A DNA stretch of 5,628 nt from JAAYJK01 sp964531295 (GTDB taxonomy: Bacteria > Bacillota > Syntrophomonadia > Syntrophomonadales > Syntrophomonadaceae), in the NCBI GenBank assembly GCA_964531295.1, contig CAZHHJ010000147.1:1-5628 (forward strand), read 5' to 3'. Each line of letters starts with the position of its first letter. Position 1 is the first letter of the stretch. The notes under the pieces are model-generated. The model ran no database searches. It was not told the origin of the DNA and saw only the letters and a list, made by a program, of their open reading frames with translations. Of the stretch, positions 1-4,629 are shown in pieces. The translations under genes and the position numbers were made by a program.

Positions 1-27
1 GAGGAATCTTAGGATTACTAGTCGAAA

Positions 28-63
28 TGCATCATAAGCAATCTCTCCACAAGGAATGATGCA
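28..63. repeat. Inverted repeat upstream of the DUF389 gene
   Basis: TGCATCAT at 28-35 is repeated in reverse complement as ATGATGCA at 56-63, with a 20-nt spacer. The right arm ends 23 nt before the ATG at 87. An AAGGA sequence (51-55) lies next to the right arm, too far from that ATG to serve it in a linear mRNA. The repeat could be an operator or a small leader hairpin for the following gene. An 8-bp match over this distance may also be chance. Confidence 0.2.
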
Positions 64-86
64 CCCTGGGTATTATAGAAAAAATA

Positions 87-1727
87 ATGGAAAAAGTGGA
101 TGACCTGCGGGGCGGTATGACTCGCGAATCGCGCAAAACAACTTATGAGCAGATTCGCTCCGATTCTTCACCGTCTCCATCGTTTTATATACTGGTCTGT
201 ATCTCTACTATAATAGCCACCTATGGTCTGCTGGCCGGGAGTACTGCTGTGGTAATAGGTGCCATGCTGGTAGCCCCCTTGATGGGTCCCATTTTTGGTA
301 TTGCCCTGGGGTTATCAAATGGTGACAATACCCTGCTGAAAAGTGCCCTCGTTTCAGAAGTTTTTGGAATTATACTGGCAATCAGCATAAGTTTCTTAAT
401 AGGCCTGGTTCCCCTCCGCCCTGATTTCGGTCTGGAAATCATTTCTCGAACCCAGCCTACCATCTACGATGTTGTCATTGCCCTGGCATCGGGACTGGCT
501 GGAGCCTATGCCCTGGTACATAAAAAAATAAGTCCCGCCCTGCCTGGGGTAGCCATTGCCACCGCTCTGCTTCCTCCCCTGGCTACCTGCGGTCTTTGCC
601 TGGCAGCCCAGGATTACCAACGGGCCCTGGGAGCATTTTTACTGTTCGCAGCCAACCTAGTGGCTATTGAATTTGCTGCTGCTGCTGTGTATGCCCTAGC
701 CGGCCTGATTAAATTTGGAGACCACAATGGATCGGCTCTTTTGACTTTCTTTAAACGCTTTGCTCTAAGTTTCATCATCCTAACCATCATGGGGATTTTC
801 ATGACCCAGACTCTAGTCCAAGTGCTTAATGAACGTACCCTGGCAGATCGTTTAGAAAGCGTAGTATCAGCACAGGTTAAATTAACCTTTGGAGCGAGCC
901 TGGCTGAACTGCGTTATGAAAAACAGGGTGATACCCTGCAGATTATGGCGGTGGTCATGACTCCAAGAGAATTCAACGCCAAAAGAGTGACTGATATTGA
1001 AAAAGTTGTACAGCAGGAAGTAGACCCGAACAGCCATTTAATTGTGCGCTCCCTGATCTCCAAGGATGCCGATCGCAATGGGCAGGTTTTTATTACTGAT
1101 GACGAAAAGAAGAAACTGAATCAACAGCTAAGTCTAAATGAGCTTCAGAATCAAACCATACTCACACTAAACGAAGAGCTGAGCCATATACCTGGAGCCT
1201 TAATTGATAACATAGACATTAAGAATCTTCTGGATGGAAACCATACTATCACCGTTGAAGTGGACACCCCCACTCCAATTAGTCCTGACCAGGTGTCATT
1301 AATGCAGGAAAAATTAAATAGAAACTTAGAACAAAAGGTGCGCTTGATAGTAAGATCAATCACTGCCCAAATTGCTGATGACACCAGATTCCTTTATGAG
1401 GAAGAAAACGAGCCCCTGTCGGGAGAAAATCTGACGTTTCACAATAAACTGGAGACCGCCATTAAGAACCAGCTTTATTTACAGAAGCCAGCCGGCAAAC
1501 TGCTGGATTTTTATTATGGTGAAAAAGGTGATGGTCTTTTAGTTCTGCTCCAGGTTCGAACACCTGATATCATGGGCCCCGATGACGTGAAACTAATGGA
1601 ACAGGCCTTGCAGCAGCAGGTCGATAAAAGGATCAAGGTTATTATGCGCTGCGTGGTAGGTGTAGACGCTTCAGCTGATTATTATCTCAAAGGCTATGAT
1701 GAAAACCTGGCCAAGGCTCTTCAATAA
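87..1727 (+). CDS. DUF389 (TIGR00341-type) integral membrane protein with three C-terminal soluble repeats
   Basis: This is a 546-residue membrane protein of unknown function. The N-terminal half matches the DUF389/TIGR00341 pattern: a short polar lead, then about seven hydrophobic segments at roughly 33-50, 53-76, 87-110, 128-146, 151-174, 180-208 and 223-245. Family-type stretches include GSTAVVIGAMLVAPLMGP (51-68) and ALPGVAIATALLPPLA (151-166). The C-terminal half (about 255-535) is soluble and contains three related repeats near 271-335, 371-437 and 471-534. Each has a Thr-Pro pair (T292, T394, T492) exactly 29 residues before a conserved Arg (R321, R423, R521) inside an LIVRS-like strand. 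The predicted unit is helix, two strands, helix, strand, which suggests a regulatory or ligand-sensing domain; that is inference. The start is uncertain: ATG 87 has only a weak upstream G-rich site, and ATG 117 is an in-frame alternative. I saw no clear terminator in the 73 bp before the convergent neighbour. Confidence 0.93.
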   Translation: MEKVDDLRGGMTRESRKTTYEQIRSDSSPSPSFYILVCISTIIATYGLLAGSTAVVIGAMLVAPLMGPIFGIALGLSNGDNTLLKSALVSEVFGIILAISISFLIGLVPLRPDFGLEIISRTQPTIYDVVIALASGLAGAYALVHKKISPALPGVAIATALLPPLATCGLCLAAQDYQRALGAFLLFAANLVAIEFAAAAVYALAGLIKFGDHNGSALLTFFKRFALSFIILTIMGIFMTQTLVQVLNERTLADRLESVVSAQVKLTFGASLAELRYEKQGDTLQIMAVVMTPREFNAKRVTDIEKVVQQEVDPNSHLIVRSLISKDADRNGQVFITDDEKKKLNQQLSLNELQNQTILTLNEELSHIPGALIDNIDIKNLLDGNHTITVEVDTPTPISPDQVSLMQEKLNRNLEQKVRLIVRSITAQIADDTRFLYEEENEPLSGENLTFHNKLETAIKNQLYLQKPAGKLLDFYYGEKGDGLLVLLQVRTPDIMGPDDVKLMEQALQQQVDKRIKVIMRCVVGVDASADYYLKGYDENLAKALQ

Positions 1728-1800
1728 TGGACAGAGAAGGTTATCCACCCCGTGTAGTCTCGAAAAGGTTAACACCAAGACCCAGCCCCCAATGCCAACC

Positions 1801-2652
1801 TCATTGTTCAGTGCAGTATACTATTCCCAGGGTGCCAGGACCTACATGTGAACCTATAACTGGACCGATGGGATATGCCTTTACTTCTCTGGCGAGATTA
1901 GCACTTAAGGTTGCAGCCAGTTCATTCGCCCGCTGCGGATCATGAATGTGATGCACCAGCAGATGTTTTAAGCCATATTTACTGCCATCTTCATGCAGTA
2001 TGTCTACCATGCGCTTGACGGCTGCTCTGGTTCCCCTGACTCTTTCTTTAACATCAGTCATGCCATCATTGACGTAAAGAATTGGCCTTATCTTGAGCAA
2101 CGAACCAATTAATGCTGAAGCTCCGCCTATCCGCCCGCCCTTAATCAAATATTCTAAAGAAGCGGGAACAAAATAGAATCTTACTTTTTCCCTGATTTGC
2201 TGAGCCGTTTTTATAACTTCTTCCATATTTTTACCGGCTTGGGCAGCTATGGCGGCTTCAACAACTTGAAGACCTAATGCCATGCAGTTGGTTTTGGAGT
2301 CTATTATTTCAATGACCGCTTCCGGGAACTCCGCTAATAACATTTTTTTCGCATGCAGGGCAGATTCATAAGTACCGCTCATTTTAGCGGATATAAATAT
2401 ACCCAGCACTTCCTCCCCGCGCATGATAATTTCCTTGAAAGTATCATGAATTATTCCCAAAGGAGGCTGTGAAGAAGTAGGAATCACTCCTTCTCTCTGG
2501 ATTCTTTCATAAAAATGATCATATTCCACTGCATTTTCTTCAAACGATTCTGTGGAAAAATTTACGCTTAGGTTTATTATCTTTATATCCAGGTCCTTTT
2601 GGGTTGTTTCCTGAATGTAGGATGTACTATCTGTGACCAGCTTAACTGTCAT
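1801..2652 (-). CDS. DegV family protein (FakB-like fatty-acid-binding protein)
   Basis: This 283-residue protein has the usual DegV length. DegV proteins bind a long-chain fatty acid. In characterised Firmicutes the FakB members present it to the kinase FakA, which makes acyl-phosphate for phospholipid synthesis. Visible family landmarks, in order: VTDST near the N-terminus (6-10); the PTSSQP loop (58-63); SAKMSGTY (88-95), where the carboxylate-binding Ser normally lies; IIDSK (116-120); LEYLIKGGRIG (166-176), with R174; KIRPIL (187-192); and the C-terminal GPVIGSHVGPGTLG (263-276), whose H269 matches the conserved His. The protein is soluble, with no signal peptide. The start is set by a strong AGGAGGAGG ribosome site (complement of 2661-2669) 8 nt before the ATG. 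No fakA gene is in the window, which is common for DegV paralogs. Family assignment is firm; the lipid specificity is unknown. Confidence 0.96.
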   Translation of the reverse strand: MTVKLVTDSTSYIQETTQKDLDIKIINLSVNFSTESFEENAVEYDHFYERIQREGVIPTSSQPPLGIIHDTFKEIIMRGEEVLGIFISAKMSGTYESALHAKKMLLAEFPEAVIEIIDSKTNCMALGLQVVEAAIAAQAGKNMEEVIKTAQQIREKVRFYFVPASLEYLIKGGRIGGASALIGSLLKIRPILYVNDGMTDVKERVRGTRAAVKRMVDILHEDGSKYGLKHLLVHHIHDPQRANELAATLSANLAREVKAYPIGPVIGSHVGPGTLGIVYCTEQ

Positions 2653-2692
2653 TACGATATCCTCCTCCTATTTCATTCTCAAATTATTCGAC

Positions 2693-2813
2693 AAACATCA
2701 AGCTTTATTCCTGCTTGAACTTAAACTTCTTTGCATTGCAACTTGCATTTGAGCCTGGTCGTTGGCTCTCATTTAGGAGCAGGCTCCCCGGGGATTGCAA
2801 CCTCTTGATGTTT
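2693..2813 (-). promoter_or_regulatory. Candidate structured leader upstream of the DegV gene
   Basis: Nested inverted repeats fill the upstream region of the DegV gene. The outer arms are a perfect 10-bp match: AAACATCAAG at 2693-2702 and CTTGATGTTT at 2804-2813. Inside lies GAGCCTG at 2751-2757 with CAGGCTC at 2780-2786 (7 bp), and between them a self-complementary TTGCAA occurs at both 2736-2741 and 2795-2800. The outer arm nearest the gene can instead pair locally: TCAAGC (2698-2703) with GCTTGA (2713-2718). The two pairings are mutually exclusive, as in a switch. There is no U-run, so this is not a simple terminator. I recognise no known riboswitch consensus. It may be a cis-acting leader, a small RNA on either strand, or a decayed repeat. 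Confidence 0.35.
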
Positions 2814-2840
2814 ATACCCCCAAACTGCTGGCATAAATAT

Positions 2841-2870
2841 ATTATCCAACTCTATGTTAAATGAAATCCA
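2841..2870 (-). promoter_or_regulatory. Weak candidate promoter for the DegV gene
   Basis: On the minus strand a GATAAT -10 element (complement of 2841-2846) lies 18 nt downstream of a poor -35, TGGATT (complement of 2865-2870). The -35 overlaps a perfect 10-bp palindrome, CCATTAATGG (2868-2877), which could bind a repressor. Transcription starting near 2834 would include the whole structured element described for 2693-2813. A competing TATAAA (complement of 2811-2816) would start inside it instead. Confidence 0.25.
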
Positions 2871-2940
2871 TTAATGGTTAAAGCTTATACGGACGGAGTA
2901 ATCGCCTGCCCAGCCTATTAATCAGTTTTTTGCTAATACC

Positions 2941-2974
2941 AAGGGCGTTCCTCCATATCTGGGGAAACGCCCTT
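2941..2974. terminator. Strong hairpin, possibly the 3' end of the XhlA-like gene transcript
   Basis: A 15-bp stem (2941-2955 with 2960-2974) closes on a four-base loop (2956-2959). The outer nine pairs are perfect (AAGGGCGTT/AACGCCCTT), and there is one mismatch and one wobble further in. It lies 46 bp past the stop of the minus-strand gene at 3021. Neither flank has a proper U-tract, so it would be an atypical intrinsic terminator, an mRNA-stabilising 3' hairpin, or a protein-binding site. The rest of 2653-3020 holds no ORF I can support. Confidence 0.4.
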
Positions 2975-3020
2975 TATGCTATCCTTATCCATTAATATCT
3001 GATTTTATCTTTATTATTCA

Positions 3021-3317
3021 TTATTTGATCAAGCATAATGCTAATAATGCACTGGCAGCGCCCATTAGTCCGGTAATGTAACCCGCTTTTTCCCATCCAG
3101 TTCTATTGGTGTTCCTTTCTCCCTCCCGATTGGCATCATTTCTATCCAGACGGCTCTCGCAGATATCTATCCTGCCCCTCATGCCGTTATAATCGCGGAT
3201 CAAGGTTTGGACTATTTCTATTTTAAGCGATACTTCGTCTATTTTTTTATTGGCTTTGTCCACCTTTTCCTGCAGTTGCATTATCAGATTCCATTGTCTA
3301 TTTTCATCCACATTCAA
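3021..3317 (-). CDS. Small XhlA-like coiled-coil protein with C-terminal membrane anchor
   Basis: Read from a TTG at 3317 this is a 98-residue protein; a GTG at 3311 would give 96. The frame stays open to 3512, but that part runs antisense through the start of the next gene. The TTG is favoured by a GGAGG core inside the purine run complementary to 3321-3330, about 5 nt upstream. Residues about 12-62 are heptad-like and charged (LQEKVDKANKKIDEVSLKIE), predicting a coiled coil. Residues about 77-97 (AGYITGLMGAASALLALCLI) form one membrane helix, followed by a terminal Lys. Coiled coil plus C-terminal helix at this length resembles the XhlA hemolysin/holin-associated family of phage lysis modules. 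No amidase, holin or phage gene is adjacent, so a lysis role is only a guess. A GATAAT -10 (complement of 3345-3350) sits just upstream with no convincing -35. A 15-bp-stem hairpin follows the stop. Confidence 0.72.
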   Translation of the reverse strand: MNVDENRQWNLIMQLQEKVDKANKKIDEVSLKIEIVQTLIRDYNGMRGRIDICESRLDRNDANREGERNTNRTGWEKAGYITGLMGAASALLALCLIK

Positions 3318-3474
3318 TTGCCCCTCCCCCTGGAACGTTTTTACATTATCATATGAAATGAGTTGGATTCGGTTTACATTACAAAAATCGGCCCAGAGAA
3401 AGCAGGCATGCTTGACTAATAGAATAAAATTCTTGCGCCTGGTACAAGTTATTAGCAGGAAGGAGTGGATTGCC

Positions 3475-3681
3475 ATGAGAACAAGTGATACTAACAAACT
3501 GATCGGCACCATAATTAATGTGAAATATGGGCAGGTTATGACTGAAGTAATAATGGATATAGGGGATCAAGCAGTAACCGCTACCATCACTGCAGGGGCA
3601 GCAAGTGATATGAAACTGCACGAGGGTGATCAGGTTTTTGCGGTCTTTAATCCATCTAATGTCGCTTTGATAAAAGGCTAG
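3475..3681 (+). CDS. Molbindin-like Mop/TOBE domain protein (molybdate/tungstate binding)
   Basis: This 68-residue protein consists of a single Mop/TOBE domain, the size of stand-alone molbindins, which assemble into oligomers and bind molybdate or tungstate oxyanions in the cytoplasm. Visible landmarks are NKLIGTIINVKYGQVMTEV (7-25), the IDIGGGN-equivalent MDIGDQAVTATIT (27-39), and the closing KLHEGDQVFAVFNPSNVAL (47-65), where molbindins usually carry VGxxVxAxIKASxVxL. The start is decided by AGGAAGGAG (3457-3465), 9 nt before the ATG. The frame is open upstream to 3250, but that part is antisense to the neighbouring gene and lacks a ribosome site. In an anaerobe this protein would store or buffer oxyanion for enzymes such as formate dehydrogenase; that is inference, since no molybdenum enzyme is in the window. 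It is transcribed away from the XhlA-like gene and ends at two tandem terminators. I found no convincing -35/-10 pair upstream. Confidence 0.93.
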   Translation: MRTSDTNKLIGTIINVKYGQVMTEVIMDIGDQAVTATITAGAASDMKLHEGDQVFAVFNPSNVALIKG

Positions 3682-3754
3682 CTGAACAGGGACAACGGAG
3701 GCCTGTGTTATTCATAGCCATGACAATTGTAAAGCAACCTATTCATAGAAATAG

Positions 3755-3797
3755 AAAAGAGCCGACATACATTTTATGGTTCTGCCGGCTCTTTTAC
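3755..3797. terminator. Bidirectional intrinsic terminator
   Basis: AAAAGAGCCG (3755-3764) pairs perfectly with CGGCTCTTTT (3786-3795). The U-rich 3' arm ends the molbindin gene transcript on the plus strand. On the minus strand the hairpin is followed by TTTTCTATTTC, so it also suits the end of the candidate RNA gene coming from the right. Confidence 0.85.
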
Positions 3798-3800
3798 TTT

Positions 3801-3840
3801 GGAGGTTTTTCGCTGTACATTCAAGACCTCCCTGTTTTAT
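3801..3840 (+). terminator. Second, tandem terminator behind the molbindin gene
   Basis: GGAGGTTTT (3801-3809) pairs with AAGACCTCC (3823-3831), nine pairs with one wobble and a 13-base loop, followed by CTGTTTTATTTTAT on the plus strand. It lies just after the first terminator and could act as a backup shielding the opposing RNA gene from read-through. On the minus strand the same hairpin is followed by an A-rich run, so it would not terminate there but could form part of the RNA. Confidence 0.55.
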
Positions 3841-4008
3841 TTTATCACCCTTTGAAGCTCTGCTCTTAGTTCTAAAAGGTAAATTCAATAATTTTAGGGC
3901 TACGGCTTATAGCTCGTACGGACCCCATTTTCCTTAAAAGGTTTTCCTTTTTGAGAACTAAACTTCACTTCCCAGGTGATTTTAACTATTTAAGCTTTTC
4001 TTAGTATT

Positions 4009-4037
4009 ATTGTATTCATTCAGTCAGAATATGTCAA
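4009..4037 (-). promoter_or_regulatory. Strong sigma-A-type promoter for the candidate RNA gene
   Basis: On the minus strand a perfect -35, TTGACA (complement of 4032-4037), is followed by a 17-nt spacer and TACAAT (complement of 4009-4014), one mismatch from the -10 consensus. This is the best promoter match I found in the window. No start codon with a ribosome site follows, which points to a non-coding transcript. Confidence 0.8.
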
Positions 4038-4147
4038 TGATTTTCCAGCAGATTTCGGCTTTGTGATCGTTTTCTTTTTCTTAATGTCGTAAATTTGGTA
4101 TATAGCTTAACTGCGTCATACCTGCTAAACTGGAGTCTAAATTCCTT

Positions 4148-4270
4148 TTACATTTTATCCGCTATTCTTGAAAATAAAAATAAACCGGTAGCCCCAACCA
4201 TCAAGGTGAGGATTAATACGATTACTCCCACCTTATTATTCTTTATGAATTCTATTACTCTTTCAATCAT
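4148..4270 (-). CDS. Small single-helix membrane protein, 40 residues, unrecognised
   Basis: The ATG at 4270 opens a 40-codon frame ending in TAA at 4148. AAGGTGG, complementary to 4275-4281, gives a ribosome site 4 nt before the ATG. The product has an amphipathic, charged N-terminus (MIERVIEFIKNNK, 1-13), one hydrophobic helix at about 14-33 (VGVIVLILTLMVGATGLFLF), and a short polar tail SRIADKM. That predicts a monotopic inner-membrane peptide, of the kind that modulates a larger membrane complex; I do not recognise a family. It stands alone on the minus strand between the terminator at 4455-4491 and the RNA promoter at 4037. A TATAAT element about 110 nt upstream may drive it. I saw no convincing terminator after its stop. 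The opposite strand is also open here (4095-4292) but has no ribosome site. Confidence 0.6.
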   Translation of the reverse strand: MIERVIEFIKNNKVGVIVLILTLMVGATGLFLFSRIADKM

Positions 4271-4381
4271 AGTTCCACCTTATGAATATTAATCCTGTCG
4301 TACTTTCCTTTTAATTCTACCCTACTTCCTGTTTTTCCTGCTGCAATAAAATGCAGAGTGCTTGAAGCAAAATAGAACTCG

Positions 4382-4410
4382 ATTATACAAGGTTTTTTAT
4401 TTGCTGGATA
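4382..4410 (-). promoter_or_regulatory. Candidate promoter for the 40-residue membrane protein gene
   Basis: A perfect TATAAT (complement of 4382-4387) lies 17 nt downstream of a weak -35, TATCCA (complement of 4405-4410). Initiation near 4375 would give a leader of about 105 nt that contains a small CTGCA/TGCAG hairpin. Confidence 0.45.
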
Positions 4411-4454
4411 TTGCGCCAGGGAGAAAATACCGAAAACTGCCCGAGATCCGCGGT

Positions 4455-4491
4455 TGAAAATTGAAAGCCCGAATATTGTCGGGCTTTCAAT
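4455..4491 (-). terminator. Intrinsic terminator downstream of the DUF6125-type gene
   Basis: A perfect 13-bp stem (4460-4472 with 4479-4491, core GAAAGCCCGA/TCGGGCTTTC) encloses a six-base loop. On the minus strand the 3' arm is followed by TTTTC. It ends transcription from the gene at 4630-5376, about 140 nt past its stop, and separates it from the small membrane protein gene. On the plus strand the hairpin lacks a U-tract. Confidence 0.65.
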
Positions 4492-4517
4492 CAAATACAT
4501 ACGCGACTTTCAGTATT

Positions 4518-4628
4518 TTATGACGTCTTTTTAATGATCTTTTTGTACTCAAAAGCCATTCTGTCCTTATCAATCATCCTATTAATTAATTTTATTTTTT
4601 CCGTTACTTTGATTTGCTTGCTGTGCAA
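4518..4628 (-). CDS. Possible 36-residue basic peptide, translationally coupled to the gene before it
   Basis: A TTG at 4628 lies one base past the TAG of the DUF6125-type gene (4630-4632), with GGAGG (complement of 4635-4639) six bases upstream. It opens 36 codons ending in TAA at 4518, about 27 bp before the terminator stem. The peptide is Lys/Ile-rich (HSKQIKVTEKIKLINRMI at the start, KKIIKKTS at the end), with no membrane helix and no family I know. The GGAGG also encodes the Leu-Glu-Glu end of the preceding protein, so the ribosome site may be accidental, and the frame is short and A-rich. An internal ATG preceded by AAGGA would give only 13 residues. Confidence 0.3.
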   Translation of the reverse strand: MHSKQIKVTEKIKLINRMIDKDRMAFEYKKIIKKTS

Positions 4629-4629
4629 A

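Larger units (their letters stand above)
3750..4002 (-). ncRNA. Candidate stand-alone structured RNA, 6S-like rod architecture
   Basis: A near-consensus promoter (complement of 4009-4037) should start transcription near 4002, and a terminator ends it near 3750; no ORF lies between. Read on the minus strand, the transcript folds into a rod. ATCACC (complement of 3975-3980) pairs with GGTGAT (complement of 3844-3849). TGAAG (3963-3967) pairs with CTTCA (3853-3857). TTAGTTCT (3954-3961) plus AAAAGG (3946-3951) pair with AGAACTAA (3866-3873) and CCTTTT (3874-3879), giving 14 pairs with a 2-nt bulge. Next come two unpaired A/U-rich sides of 19 and 17 nt (3927-3945 and 3880-3896). A capped stem at 3897-3926 closes the rod, with TACG/CGTA, GCT/AGC and a three-base loop. 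A long rod with a large central bubble is the open-promoter mimic seen in 6S RNA. I cannot match the 6S sequence consensus from memory, so the family is inference. AAAAGGTTTTCCTTTT (3936-3951) offers an alternative local hairpin. Confidence 0.5.

Noticed and set aside
3..59. Possible C-terminal tail of an upstream plus-strand gene (frame open from the window edge to TGA at 57-59)
   Set aside because: Only 18 codons are visible and other frames are also partly open. Nothing in the residues identifies a family, so coding cannot be supported.
56..103. Short leader ORF starting at ATG 56 and overlapping the DUF389 start
   Set aside because: AAGGA abuts the ATG with no proper spacing, and a 15-codon frame shows no codon bias or known attenuator pattern.
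1727..1945. 72-codon plus-strand ORF directly after the DUF389 stop
   Set aside because: Most of it is antisense to the DegV gene, its composition is not protein-like, and it has no ribosome site.
3412..3430. TTGACT plus TAAAAT as a promoter for the molbindin gene
   Set aside because: The spacer is only 7 nt, and at 17 nt there is no -10-like sequence.
3318..3512. N-terminal extension of the XhlA-like frame to an ATG at 3512
   Set aside because: It runs antisense through the molbindin ribosome site and start, and its ATG lacks a ribosome site, while a strong GGAGG sits before the TTG at 3317.
3710..3748. Direct repeat ATTCATAG at 3710-3717 and 3741-3748
   Set aside because: Only eight A/T-rich bases, present twice in an A/T-rich spacer; expected by chance.
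4095..4292. 65-codon plus-strand ORF with hydrophobic residues
   Set aside because: No ribosome site precedes it. It lies antisense to the small membrane protein gene, which has a good ribosome site and a better start.
4267..4500. 77-codon minus-strand ORF ending in an ATGA overlap with the 40-residue membrane protein gene
   Set aside because: Its first codons are the stem-loop of the terminator at 4455-4491, its ATG has no ribosome site, and no alternative in-frame start follows. The overlap with the small gene looks accidental.
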